From Flavobacterium swingsii (lineage in GTDB: Bacteria > Bacteroidota > Bacteroidia > Flavobacteriales > Flavobacteriaceae), in NCBI RefSeq assembly GCF_900111965.1, contig NZ_FOJT01000005.1, positions 248,001 to 312,000 on the forward strand: DNA of 64,000 nt, read 5' to 3'. The notes beneath the pieces were generated by a model, which saw only the letters and a list, made by a program, of their open reading frames with translations, did not search any database and was not told the origin of the DNA. Positions 1-8,287 of the stretch are shown here, one piece after another. Position 1 is the stretch's first letter; each line of letters opens with the position of its first letter. A program made the translations under genes and the position numbers.

Positions 1-1
1 T

Positions 2-469
2 GCTCCTTATCCAAGTTTATCACATATTATTTTCAATATGTTTGCTTTGGTTTCATTTGGCTCGATTTTAGAGAGTTTGTGGGGAAGTAAGAAATTTTTA
101 TTTTTCTATTTTTCATGTGGATTGGCTGCTGCAATTATGAATAATTTAGTTAATCAATATTATTTTGGAGATATTGTAACATCAGCAGTTGGAGCTTCGG
201 GTGCAATTTATGGATTGTTAATTGCATTTGCATTTATGTTTCCTAACGCAGAATTAAGTTTGATGTTTATTCCTGTACCAGTAAAAGCAAAATATTTCGT
301 TCCAATTTACATGTTATTATATGATGGATTATTTGGGATTTTTGGAAATTCTTTTTTCGGAATTAATACAGGAATTGCAAATTTCGCTCATATTGGAGGA
401 GCATTAATGGGATTTGTTATCATGTGGTATTGGAAGAAAAACTCTTTCAATAACAGACGTTGGAATTAA
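2..469 (+). CDS. Rhomboid family intramembrane serine protease, 5' end cut by the window
   Basis: The reading frame is open to the left edge, so the N terminus is outside the window. Rhomboids cleave transmembrane segments of substrates within the membrane. Visible motifs are HIIFNMFAL at the very start (the family HxxxN region), GASGAIYG holding the catalytic serine about 54 codons after the internal ATG at 38, and FAHIGGALMGF holding the catalytic histidine, with hydrophobic helices between and a basic tail. The ATG at 38 lies inside a conserved transmembrane motif and is not the true start. A second rhomboid gene follows on the same strand after an 82-nt repeat-rich gap. Substrate unknown. 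Confidence 0.93.
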   Translation, partial: APYPSLSHIIFNMFALVSFGSILESLWGSKKFLFFYFSCGLAAAIMNNLVNQYYFGDIVTSAVGASGAIYGLLIAFAFMFPNAELSLMFIPVPVKAKYFVPIYMLLYDGLFGIFGNSFFGINTGIANFAHIGGALMGFVIMWYWKKNSFNNRRWN

Positions 470-472
470 TAA

Positions 473-537
473 TTTCAATGACAATATTAAAAATCAATTT
501 CAATATTAAAAATTTCAATGACAATATCAAAAATCAA
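473..537 (+). repeat. Degenerate tandem repeat between the two rhomboid genes
   Basis: A 25-nt unit beginning TTTCAATGACAATAT occurs at 473-497 and again at 513-537 (one base different), with a shortened 15-nt copy at 498-512 between them that lacks the internal TGACAA. It fills most of the short gap between the two rhomboid genes. It has neither the unit length regularity nor the spacers of a CRISPR array. It probably arose by slippage or local duplication. Confidence 0.75.
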
Positions 538-551
538 TAGAAAAAAGTAAA

Positions 552-1436
552 ATGAATATTTTAGACGATTTAAAACTGCAATATAAAAATGGCGATATGG
601 CTACCAAATTGATTTTTTGGAACCTATTGTTATTTGCTATTCCCGAAATTGTATTTGCTGTTTTACAATTGTTTCATATTAATATCAATTATCTTAATTA
701 TGTAGCATTGTCTAATCATTTTAGTGATTTAGTATGGCAACCTTGGACAATCGTTTCGTATGCTTTTTTTCACGCAGGATTTTTGCATCTTCTTTTCAAT
801 ATGATTATGCTTCATTTTTCGAGTAGATTGTTTGTTACATTTTTTACACAAAAACAATTATTTGGGTTGTACGTTTTGGGCAGTATATTTGCGGGAATTA
901 TATACTTAGTTTGTTATACGTTTTTACCATCATTATCTAATCAAAATACGCTTTTGGTTGGAGCTTCGGCATCTGTTATGGCAATACTTTTTGCAACAAT
1001 GACTTACCAACCTTTTATGGATATTCGACTGGCATTAATAGGTTCGGTCAAACTTTGGCATATTGCCACATTGTATTTGGTTGTCGATTTAATTCAATTG
1101 CCTCTCGAGAATACTGGCGGACATCTTGCACATCTTGGCGGAGCATTATTTGGGTTTATTTATATTAAATTATTGCAAAACGGAACTGATTTAACCAAAG
1201 GTTTCAATACAATAATTGATTGGTTTGCCAATTTGTTTTCACCAAAAAAAGAAACATCGTTTAAAAAAATATATCGAAATCCGAAACCTATAAATGTTGT
1301 CAAAACAGCAAGTAAAATTGTAACCAAAGACAAAACACAACAACAAATAGACGAAATTCTAGATAAGATTAGTAAATCTGGTTATGATAGTTTGACTGTC
1401 GATGAAAAAGAATTTTTATTTAAAGCAGGAAAGTAA
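552..1436 (+). CDS. Rhomboid family intramembrane serine protease
   Basis: 294 residues with about six hydrophobic helices. Family motifs are HAGFLHLLFNM (residues about 74-84), GASAS with the catalytic serine near 139, and HLAHLGGALFGF with the catalytic histidine near 195, so the serine-histidine dyad is intact. After the membrane core there is a soluble, lysine-rich C-terminal extension of about 80 residues, typical of the paired rhomboids of flavobacteria. It follows the preceding rhomboid on the same strand and is probably co-transcribed with it and with the phosphatase-fold gene downstream. Substrates cannot be inferred. Confidence 0.93.
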   Translation: MNILDDLKLQYKNGDMATKLIFWNLLLFAIPEIVFAVLQLFHININYLNYVALSNHFSDLVWQPWTIVSYAFFHAGFLHLLFNMIMLHFSSRLFVTFFTQKQLFGLYVLGSIFAGIIYLVCYTFLPSLSNQNTLLVGASASVMAILFATMTYQPFMDIRLALIGSVKLWHIATLYLVVDLIQLPLENTGGHLAHLGGALFGFIYIKLLQNGTDLTKGFNTIIDWFANLFSPKKETSFKKIYRNPKPINVVKTASKIVTKDKTQQQIDEILDKISKSGYDSLTVDEKEFLFKAGK

Positions 1437-1497
1437 GATTCGAAATTTCTGACAAAAAAATCGTTTATTTGTATTGAAATTCAATAAAATAAGAAAA

Positions 1498-2544
1498 ATG
1501 AAGAACCTATCTTGGTTTAATAAATTAGCTTTTTTTTGTAATATAGTTTTAACTGTATTAACTTTTCTTGCTTATGTTTTACCATTTTTAGCACCCAATT
1601 GGTTTCCATTTTTATCGGTTCTTACACTAATTTTACCTTTATTTTTAATACTAAACGGTTTGTTTTTTGTGTATTGGTTTCTGCAATTCAAGAGGCAAAT
1701 GGTTTTGTCAGGATTAGTACTCGTTTTGGGTATTACATTTATCAGTAAATTTTATAAATTCTCTTCAAAAGACTTAGAAACTTCGGATAAAGATTTTGTA
1801 GTAATGAGTTATAATGTCCGATTATTGAATCTTTTTAACTGGATTCCAAGAGATAATGTGGCACAAGATATTTTGGGTTTTGTAAACGAAAACAACCCAG
1901 ATGTTTTGTGTATTCAGGAATATTCGACTTCTGCAAAAATCGATTTAAAAATATATCCGTACAGTTCTATTTTTATGAAAGGTAAAAAAATTAGAACAGG
2001 ACAAGCTATATTTTCTAAATTTCCTATTGTAAACGAAGGCGAATTAGCTTTTCCAGAATCTAATAATAATGCGATTTTTGCCGATATAAAAATAGGGAAG
2101 GACTTAGTAAGGTTTTACAATATACATTTGCAATCGATTAAAATCTCGCCCGATGTTAAAGAAATTAATGAAAATGTAGAAGGAATAAATCAAGAAAAAT
2201 CTCAAATTATTTTTAATCGAATCAGTGAAGCTTTCAAAAAACAGCAGCAACAAGGTGAGGTTATTATGAACCATAAAAAGCTATGCAAATATCCAATTGT
2301 AATTTGTAGCGATATGAATAATAGCGCATTTTCTTACGTGTACCGAAGTATAAAAGGGAATATGCAAGATTGTTTTGAAGAAGCAGGAAGTGGTTTCGGG
2401 CAAACTTATAGTTTTAAATATTATCCCGCACGTATCGATTATATTTTTGCCGACAGTAAAATGCAAGTAAAAAGTTTTACAAATTTCCCTGATTTTGTAA
2501 ACTCAGACCACCTTCCGGTAATGACCAGATTATCTATCGATTAA
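1498..2544 (+). CDS. Endonuclease/exonuclease/phosphatase family membrane protein
   Basis: Three hydrophobic segments in the first ~90 residues anchor a C-terminal EEP-fold domain. EEP motifs seen: VMSYNVRLLN, the metal-ligand glutamate in VLCIQEYS, CSDMNNS, and the C-terminal SDHLPV containing the catalytic Asp-His pair. The fold covers Mg-dependent phosphodiesterases (nucleases, sphingomyelinase-like and inositol phosphatases), so the substrate is open. The frame extends to a TTG at 1474, but the ATG at 1498 (MKNLSWF) gives a natural N terminus and is preferred. The stop overlaps the convergent WbqC-like gene by 4 nt. Confidence 0.9.
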   Translation: MKNLSWFNKLAFFCNIVLTVLTFLAYVLPFLAPNWFPFLSVLTLILPLFLILNGLFFVYWFLQFKRQMVLSGLVLVLGITFISKFYKFSSKDLETSDKDFVVMSYNVRLLNLFNWIPRDNVAQDILGFVNENNPDVLCIQEYSTSAKIDLKIYPYSSIFMKGKKIRTGQAIFSKFPIVNEGELAFPESNNNAIFADIKIGKDLVRFYNIHLQSIKISPDVKEINENVEGINQEKSQIIFNRISEAFKKQQQQGEVIMNHKKLCKYPIVICSDMNNSAFSYVYRSIKGNMQDCFEEAGSGFGQTYSFKYYPARIDYIFADSKMQVKSFTNFPDFVNSDHLPVMTRLSID

Positions 2545-3155
2545 AGATGTAGTGTTTGGTTTTTCAAATAATCTAACGCAAATCGTCCTTCGTTAAACAA
2601 CAAATCTAGAATACTTAGATTGTTTATAAAACCCTGTTTTTCTTGGAATACTTGTGTGTAAGAACTGAAAGTATTGGTGTCTTTTTTTCCGTTTGCTAAA
2701 ACACGAAAATCATCTAAACCATTTACTTCATGAAAATATTCGATGGTTTTTTGTGGTGCAAAATCAAGCTTTAAACATTTTGATACGATTTCGATGGTTT
2801 CGATATTTAAATCCATTAAGAAAGTATGCTTTTTTGTAAAAATTGGCATTAGTGCATCTTCATAATATTCAAAAAATGGAGAATTTCTGTAGGAAGCTTC
2901 TAGTGTTTTAAAATGTTGTTTTTGCCAATCGAACGTAGTTTCTAACTTCACATCTTTGGTCATTTGTTTGCTATTCGAACTTTTTACAGGAATATTTAGC
3001 AAAAAAACGCCATTTGGACTATACAAATACAATCTGTTTCTGTTGGTTTGTTTCTGGAAATTATCTTCCATTTCAAACGTTACAGTATCAGCTTTTGCCA
3101 TCGCTACAAAATGACTTATTGATGGGAAATAGGTTGGGTGTATAAGAATGTTCAT
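2541..3155 (-). CDS. WbqC-like family protein
   Basis: 204 residues matching the WbqC-like family: MNILIHPTYFPSISHF at the N terminus and NRNRLYLYSPNG (residues about 38-49), the conserved stretch of the family, followed by FLLNIPV. WbqC-like proteins occur near surface-polysaccharide and lipoprotein-secretion genes in Bacteroidota, but no activity is established that I can name with confidence. It is the last gene of the minus-strand parA-to-lepB run, starting 11 nt after the signal peptidase stop, so it is probably co-transcribed. Its 3' end overlaps the convergent EEP gene by 4 nt. Confidence 0.88.
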   Translation of the reverse strand: MNILIHPTYFPSISHFVAMAKADTVTFEMEDNFQKQTNRNRLYLYSPNGVFLLNIPVKSSNSKQMTKDVKLETTFDWQKQHFKTLEASYRNSPFFEYYEDALMPIFTKKHTFLMDLNIETIEIVSKCLKLDFAPQKTIEYFHEVNGLDDFRVLANGKKDTNTFSSYTQVFQEKQGFINNLSILDLLFNEGRFALDYLKNQTLHL

Positions 3156-3166
3156 TCGTTAAACTA

Positions 3167-4864
3167 TTATCCTTTTTTCTTTTTTCTAAAATAATCAAAA
3201 CCAAACCAGCCTACAAGAAGTATTAAGAAATATTTGAAGTAAGAGGTTGGTTGTCCGTCTCCGCCAACAGTACAAAATAATCTGTCCCAACGAATTTTAT
3301 CGATGGCTTGTGACCAAGGCAAATTAGGATCGATACTCCACCATATAAATACAGGTTTTCCAACTACGTGATCAAACGGAACAAATCCCCAATAACGGCT
3401 GTCTTCAGAGTTATTACGATTGTCTCCCATCATCCAGTAATAATCTTGTTGGAAAGTATAATTTATTGCAGGTTTATCATTTATAAATATTTGACCACCT
3501 TTTTCTTCTAATTTATTTCCTTCATAAACAGTAATTAATCTTCTATAAAAAGGTAATGATTCTTTGTTTAAAGCTACTGTTTTTCCAGCTTCAGGAATAT
3601 AAATCGAGCCATAATTATCTTGACTCCAATTTTGATTGTGCGGGAAGATACCTTTGTCATTCTTGTTGATAATTCGTTCAACATTTTTTACTCTTGTATC
3701 TTTTTTTAATTTGTTAAAATTGTCAACAGTAATATTAGCTATGATTTTATCATTGTATAATTCTAACTTTAATTTGTCAAAAACATTTTGGGTTACTCCG
3801 CCATATACTGTAACAAATTCTGAATTATCTCTACTACTAAATTCTTTTAATTGTATCTCGTTTGGATTTTCATTGCAGAACTTTTTAAAATCGGGACTAT
3901 CCCAATATTCCTTTTTTATTTTAAATACATCACCATAAATCTCGGTAATATCAAACTCTTTTTTAAATGACTCTTGTAGGTTTTCAATTAATGAAAGTTT
4001 ACAAACATATTGGAGTTTGGTTCTTTCTGAATAAGTTTGTTTTTTATTGTCAATATAAACATCACCATTTTTGATAGATAGATTATCCCCCGGCAAACCT
4101 ACACATCGTTTAACGTAGTTTGATCTCTTATCAAGAGGTTTGTCTATATGTCTTCCTGATGGGTCTCGAAACATATAAACAGTATCTACTGGCCAGTTGA
4201 AAACGACAATATCATTTCGTTTGATGGCTTGTAATCCTGGGAATCTAAATGATGGTAATTGCGGCAAACTAAGGTAAGATTTCATTCCAGTTAACGGAAT
4301 ACTATCGTGAACCATTGGTAAGGCAATAGCTGTTTTTGGTGTTCTTGCTCCGTAATGAAATTTACTTACAAATAAGAAATCACCAACTAATAAAGATTTT
4401 TCTAACGATGAAGTTGGTATATTAAACGGTTGTAACACATAACTGTGAACCATTGTTGCAACTACAATAGCAAACAATAAAGAGCTTACAGTATCACCAG
4501 TTTTTGTAGTAGCGACTAAACTTCTGTCGCGTTTGTAAGTTACCTCTTCAAAATAGTTAATATAATAAATATAAAAACCAAGTGTAACTACGCCAAGAAT
4601 AGTGTCTTTAGTCGTGTTTTTACCAAAACTTCTTAACGTTTCTACCCAAACCACAATAAACATAATTAGGTTTACAACGGGTACAAATAATAAGGCTGTC
4701 CACCATGTTGGACGGTTTATAATTTTCATTAAAACTATAGAGTTATACACGGGAATTGCTGCTTCCCATGATTTTCTACCTGCTTTTTCGTATAATTTCC
4801 ATGTTCCTAAATAATGTACTATTTGAAGTGCTAGGAAAAATATAAACCATTGTAATATTGACAT
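3167..4864 (-). CDS. lepB: Signal peptidase I with N-terminal membrane domain and large insert
   Basis: Cleaves signal peptides of exported proteins at the outer face of the inner membrane. 565 residues, far longer than the 180-325 usual for the family. Residues 1-110 hold extra transmembrane segments; the catalytic domain begins near 125. The catalytic serine is S153 in NIPTSSLEKS, the general-base lysine is K252 in YVKRCVGLPGD, and the family E-box GDNRNNSEDSR lies near residue 480. About 170 lysine- and aspartate-rich residues separate the last two boxes. This long architecture is common in flavobacteria. It sits between dapB (59 nt upstream) and the WbqC-like gene. All catalytic boxes are intact. 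Confidence 0.95.
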   Translation of the reverse strand: MSILQWFIFFLALQIVHYLGTWKLYEKAGRKSWEAAIPVYNSIVLMKIINRPTWWTALLFVPVVNLIMFIVVWVETLRSFGKNTTKDTILGVVTLGFYIYYINYFEEVTYKRDRSLVATTKTGDTVSSLLFAIVVATMVHSYVLQPFNIPTSSLEKSLLVGDFLFVSKFHYGARTPKTAIALPMVHDSIPLTGMKSYLSLPQLPSFRFPGLQAIKRNDIVVFNWPVDTVYMFRDPSGRHIDKPLDKRSNYVKRCVGLPGDNLSIKNGDVYIDNKKQTYSERTKLQYVCKLSLIENLQESFKKEFDITEIYGDVFKIKKEYWDSPDFKKFCNENPNEIQLKEFSSRDNSEFVTVYGGVTQNVFDKLKLELYNDKIIANITVDNFNKLKKDTRVKNVERIINKNDKGIFPHNQNWSQDNYGSIYIPEAGKTVALNKESLPFYRRLITVYEGNKLEEKGGQIFINDKPAINYTFQQDYYWMMGDNRNNSEDSRYWGFVPFDHVVGKPVFIWWSIDPNLPWSQAIDKIRWDRLFCTVGGDGQPTSYFKYFLILLVGWFGFDYFRKKKKG

Positions 4865-4923
4865 AATCTGTTGATTTGGTTATTCGTTTATTTGTTTATT
4901 TGAAATCTAAGAAGTCTAAAAAT

Positions 4924-5628
4924 CTAACGACCTAGATTCAAGACATCTTTCATTGTAAAAACTCCTTTTTTATTCACAAGCCATTCGGCAGCGATAACTG
5001 ATCCAAGCGCAAAACCTTCACGGTTATGAGCGGTATGCTTTATTTCTATTTGATCGACAGTCGAATCATAAAAAACGCTGTGTGTTCCTGGTACATTTTC
5101 TATTCGTTTAGCATCAATATGAATCTGATTTTCGGTAGGATTTTCTAAAGCCCAACTTGTATAATCAGAATTTTCTATAATTCCTTTTGCTAAGGAAATG
5201 GCTGTTCCGCTTGGCGCATCTAGTTTTTGTGTGTGATGAATTTCTTCCATCGAAACTTTGTATTGTTTTAAATTTGACATCATTTTTGCCAAGTAATTAT
5301 TCAATTCAAAGAAGATATTTACACCCAAACTAAAATTTGAACCGTATATAAAACCTCCATTTTTGGACTCGCAAAGCGAAACCATTTCGTTATAATGTTC
5401 TAGCCAACCTGTGGTGCCGCATACTACTGGTACATTAGTATCAAAACATTGTTTTATGTTACAAACAGCACTGTCTGGAATGCTAAAATCGATGGCAACA
5501 TCAGCGTTTTCAAGGCCTTCATAGGTAGAAGTACTCGATTTTCTTAACACGATTTCGTGACCACGTTCTAAAGCAATTTTTTCAATTACTTTTCCCATTT
5601 TCCCATATCCTAAAAGCGCAATTTTCAT
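4924..5628 (-). CDS. dapB: 4-hydroxy-tetrahydrodipicolinate reductase
   Basis: Reduces 4-hydroxy-tetrahydrodipicolinate to tetrahydrodipicolinate in lysine and diaminopimelate synthesis (cytosol). 234 residues, shorter than the ~270 of E. coli but normal in Bacteroidota. N-terminal Rossmann motif LLGYGKMGKVIE binds NAD(P)H; CGTTGW lies in the nucleotide-binding domain; the catalytic segment HHTQKLDAPSGTA carries the active-site His and Lys; the C terminus returns to the nucleotide domain with HNREGFALG. Its ATG overlaps the stop of the 59-codon gene upstream (TAATG), indicating translational coupling within the parA-lepB run. Confidence 0.96.
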   Translation of the reverse strand: MKIALLGYGKMGKVIEKIALERGHEIVLRKSSTSTYEGLENADVAIDFSIPDSAVCNIKQCFDTNVPVVCGTTGWLEHYNEMVSLCESKNGGFIYGSNFSLGVNIFFELNNYLAKMMSNLKQYKVSMEEIHHTQKLDAPSGTAISLAKGIIENSDYTSWALENPTENQIHIDAKRIENVPGTHSVFYDSTVDQIEIKHTAHNREGFALGSVIAAEWLVNKKGVFTMKDVLNLGR

Positions 5629-5807
5629 TATTTTTTACTTTTAAATTTTTCTGCAATAGCTAAAATAAGTAAACCTGAAGTTAGACCTATTACAAAAATA
5701 GATAGGAATTCGATGCTACGAATATCTTCCGTTCCTTTCATTCTCGAATAATTACCAATAGATAATATTAGTAATATGGCCATGATAGGTAGTCTTCTTT
5801 TTCCCAT
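5628..5807 (-). CDS. Small two-helix membrane protein, 59 aa
   Basis: A 59-codon frame starting MGKRRLPIMAILL and ending in a basic tail (EKFKSKK), with two predicted transmembrane helices (residues about 7-17 and 33-53). It starts 4 nt after the DUF5683 gene stop, and its TAA overlaps the dapB ATG as TAATG. Exact nesting between two real genes with no slack strongly supports expression. Basic ends suggest both termini are cytoplasmic. I do not recognise the family; it is a conserved-looking filler of the parA-dapB operon. Confidence 0.8.
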   Translation of the reverse strand: MGKRRLPIMAILLILSIGNYSRMKGTEDIRSIEFLSIFVIGLTSGLLILAIAEKFKSKK

Positions 5808-5811
5808 TCTT

Positions 5812-6390
5812 CTAAAAATTATAATTTAAAGTTACACCTAAATTCTGAGTATAATCGGTGTCACTTTTGTAAATATCTGGTCTAACAGTCAATTTTCCAT
5901 TTACATTAAATTGGCGTAAATGACCGTCAACATTAGCATCAACAATATTTAAAATATACAAAGCGACAGTTACAAGCAAAGACAAATCTTTTTGACGTTG
6001 AAATTGTCTCTGCGCATCAATTAGTTTAGCTTCGCTTAAATAGACACCTCCAGTGTTTTGATTATTATATGCATCGGTGCTTTGTGTACCCAAAAGTAAT
6101 CGCTCTTTGTAGGCATCGCGATATTCGTTGTATTTTTTTTTATTCCAAGTATAAGCATAAATTCCTGTTCCAATAGCAGCAACAACAATAGGGACTTTCC
6201 AGTATTTTTTGTTGTATGCTTGTCCTAATCCGGGTAAAAGTGCCGAATAAAAAGCAGCTTTGGCAGGTGCTAACGGGTTAATTTTTGTTGTTGTAGTGTC
6301 TAAAGCAATTAGTTTTAAATCGTCTTGGCTAAATCCAGAAAAATTCCCGAAAACAGCAACAAAAAACACTATGTAAAACCAGTTTTTCAC
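5812..6390 (-). CDS. DUF5683 domain-containing protein
   Basis: 192 residues with an N-terminal signal peptide or anchor (MKNWFYIVFFVAVFGNFSGF, then SQDD). The domain shows AAFYSALLPGLGQAYNKKYWKVP (in short: SALLPGLGQ followed by NKKYWKVP), characteristic of DUF5683, then a hydrophobic helix and a helical segment with YNEYRDAYKERL. Function unknown; envelope location likely. The start codon is GTG, overlapping the parB stop as TAGTG, which decides the start. Flavobacteria keep it between parB and dapB, so it may relate to envelope assembly or simply ride in the operon. Confidence 0.88.
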   Translation of the reverse strand: MKNWFYIVFFVAVFGNFSGFSQDDLKLIALDTTTTKINPLAPAKAAFYSALLPGLGQAYNKKYWKVPIVVAAIGTGIYAYTWNKKKYNEYRDAYKERLLLGTQSTDAYNNQNTGGVYLSEAKLIDAQRQFQRQKDLSLLVTVALYILNIVDANVDGHLRQFNVNGKLTVRPDIYKSDTDYTQNLGVTLNYNF

Positions 6391-7289
6391 TAACCTTTTA
6401 TTAGTTTGATAATTCTGTTAAAATCTTCTTCAGAATGAAATGGAATCGTAATTTTTCCTTTTCCATTTCCAGCTACTTTTACATCTACTTTAGTACCAAA
6501 ATAATCATTAAATGATTTTTTTTCAGATTCATTTATGTCGAAAGAAGTTGATTTTGTTGCCGAAGCCGATTTTGGTTTTAAACTTTCATGATAATTTTTT
6601 ACCAAAGCTTCCGTTTCACGAACTGAAAGATTTTGGCTAACTATTTTTTGGTAAATATCAGTTTGAACATCATGATTTTCGACATTTATAATCGCACGAC
6701 CATGTCCCATAGAAATGAATCCGTCACGAATCCCTGATTGAATAATTGGATCTAATTTTAATAAACGCAAATAATTAGCAACTGTCGAACGTTTTTTTCC
6801 AACACGATCACTCATTTGCTCTTGTGTAAGTTGAATTTCGTCGATTAATCTTTGGTAAGACAATGCGATTTCGATTGGATCTAAGTCATGACGTTGAATA
6901 TTTTCGACCAAAGCCATTGTCAATGATTCATTATCATCGGCTAATCTGATATATGCGGGAACAGTTGTTAAACCTACAATTTTTGAAGCACGCAAACGAC
7001 GTTCTCCCGAAATTAATTGGTATTTGTTAAACTCAGTTTTACGAACGGTAATAGGTTGAATTACACCTAATTCTCTAATAGAAGTGGCTAATTCTTGTAA
7101 AGAATCTTCGTTAAAATTTGTTCTTGGTTGAAACGGATTTATCTCGATAAGTTCTAATTCTAACTCGATTATATTTCCAACAACTTTATCTGCGTTTTTA
7201 TCTTTTACAGACGTAATATCATTTTCTGGATCTTTCAGCAAAGCCGATAATCCTCTTCCCATTGCCTGTTTTTTTACTGCTTGTGCCAT
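6390..7289 (-). CDS. parB: Chromosome partitioning protein ParB
   Basis: 299 residues. ParB is a CTP-dependent DNA clamp that loads at parS near the origin and works with ParA in chromosome segregation. Visible: N-terminal MGRGLSALL, the CTPase boxes including INPFQPRTNF and GERRLRASK (residues about 98-106), the ENIQRHDLDPIE motif, a central helix-turn-helix region with SDRVGKKRSTVANYLRLL, and a C-terminal dimerisation domain. It starts 5 nt after parA. No parS-like TGTTTCACGTGAAACA was noticed in this window. All expected domains present. Confidence 0.96.
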   Translation of the reverse strand: MAQAVKKQAMGRGLSALLKDPENDITSVKDKNADKVVGNIIELELELIEINPFQPRTNFNEDSLQELATSIRELGVIQPITVRKTEFNKYQLISGERRLRASKIVGLTTVPAYIRLADDNESLTMALVENIQRHDLDPIEIALSYQRLIDEIQLTQEQMSDRVGKKRSTVANYLRLLKLDPIIQSGIRDGFISMGHGRAIINVENHDVQTDIYQKIVSQNLSVRETEALVKNYHESLKPKSASATKSTSFDINESEKKSFNDYFGTKVDVKVAGNGKGKITIPFHSEEDFNRIIKLIKG

Positions 7290-7294
7290 ATTAA

Positions 7295-8059
7295 TTAGCT
7301 ATTTTTTTTAATAATTTCGTGAGCCAAACTCAAATAATTTGCAGCTCCTTTGCTTGTTGCATCATAGTTTATAATGCTTTCGCCATAACTTGGTGCTTCA
7401 CTCAACTTGGTATTTCTCTGGATTATAGTTTCAAAAACCATGTTGTTAAAGTGTTTTTGAACTTCCTCAACCACCTGATTAGATAATCGAAGGCGAGAAT
7501 CATACATCGTTAGTAACAAACCTTCAATATCTAATTCCGGATTGTGTATTTTTTGAACACTTTTTATCGTGTTTAATAATTTACCCAAACCTTCCAAAGC
7601 AAAATATTCACACTGAATAGGAATCACCACCGAATCTGCCGATGTTAAAGCATTCAAAGTTAATAAACCCAATGATGGCGCACAATCTATAATAATATAA
7701 TCGTATTTATCTTTAACCGAAGCCAAGGCTTGTTTAAGCATATATTCTCTATTTTCCTTGTCGACCAATTCGATTTCGATGGCAACTAAGTCAATATGAG
7801 CAGGAATTACATCTACATTTGGTGCCGAACTTTTTACAATCGCTTCTTCGGGCGTATTGCTGTGTTCTAGGATTTGGTAAGTCCCAATTTCGACATTATC
7901 TACATCAATTCCCAACCCGGAACTAGCATTTGCCTGCGGATCAGCGTCAATTAATAAGACTTTTTGTTCTAAAACACCTAGAGATGCTGCTAAGTTTATA
8001 GATGTTGTGGTTTTTCCAACACCACCTTTTTGATTAGCAATTGCAATGATTTTACCCAT
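7295..8059 (-). CDS. parA: Chromosome partitioning ATPase ParA (Soj)
   Basis: 254 residues with the deviant Walker A motif KGGVGKTTTSINLA (residues about 10-23), Walker A' DADPQANASSGLG, and Walker B YIIIDCAPSLG. The short N terminus with no DNA-binding domain is the chromosomal type. It binds DNA nonspecifically when ATP-bound and drives ParB-parS movement. It is the first gene of the minus-strand run parA-parB-DUF5683-small membrane protein-dapB-lepB-wbqC-like; upstream is 228 nt of intergenic sequence with a hairpin repeat and a terminator for the convergently placed neighbour's side. Confidence 0.97.
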   Translation of the reverse strand: MGKIIAIANQKGGVGKTTTSINLAASLGVLEQKVLLIDADPQANASSGLGIDVDNVEIGTYQILEHSNTPEEAIVKSSAPNVDVIPAHIDLVAIEIELVDKENREYMLKQALASVKDKYDYIIIDCAPSLGLLTLNALTSADSVVIPIQCEYFALEGLGKLLNTIKSVQKIHNPELDIEGLLLTMYDSRLRLSNQVVEEVQKHFNNMVFETIIQRNTKLSEAPSYGESIINYDATSKGAANYLSLAHEIIKKNS

Positions 8060-8160
8060 TTTATTTTTAAAATTTTGAGTCGTAAAAATACAATTTTTTA
8101 TGAGTTTAGGAAATCTTATTTGTTAACAAAATTGCAAAGTTTGTGGATTGTTGTTTTTAG

Positions 8161-8239
8161 GAGCTTTTTCCAGCTTTCCACTTCAATCTTTTGCTTTCTA
8201 AAGAAAAAAGCAAAAGGATTTCCGTTGCAATCTGGGCTA
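8161..8239 (-). repeat. Dispersed hairpin element, copy A
   Basis: Read on the minus strand it runs TAGCCCAGATTGCAACGGAA, then ATCCTTTTGC, a loop, GCAAAAGATTGAAGTGGAAA and GCTGGAAAAAGCTC. The inner stem is CCTTTTGCTTT with AAGCAAAAG. The terminal pairing is CCAG with CTGG, differing from the other four copies but still complementary. It lies between parA and the dienoyl-CoA-reductase-like gene. Any apparent reading frame through it is not a gene. Confidence 0.8.
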
Positions 8240-8275
8240 AAAAAAAGAGACCTTTTTGGGATCTCTTTTTTTAAT
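8240..8275 (-). terminator. Rho-independent terminator of the dienoyl-CoA-reductase-like gene
   Basis: The plus strand reads about AAAAAAAGAGA, an 11-nt centre CCTTTTTGGGA, then TCTCTTTTTTT, an 11-bp stem with T tracts on both strands. It sits 13 nt past the stop of the minus-strand SDR gene and would end that transcript before the parA promoter region. Confidence 0.75.
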
Positions 8276-8287
8276 TTATGATATTAT

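Noticed and set aside
473..537. Possible CRISPR array
   Set aside because: Only two full units with a truncated one, no spacers, and no cas genes in the window.
8030..8281. 83-codon frame on the plus strand across the parA upstream region
   Set aside because: It runs through hairpin element copy A and the terminator; the peptide is low complexity and starts inside parA.
6390..8287. parS site near parAB
   Set aside because: No TGTTTCACGTGAAACA or close variant noticed in the window; CGTTTCACGAAC inside parB covers only one half.
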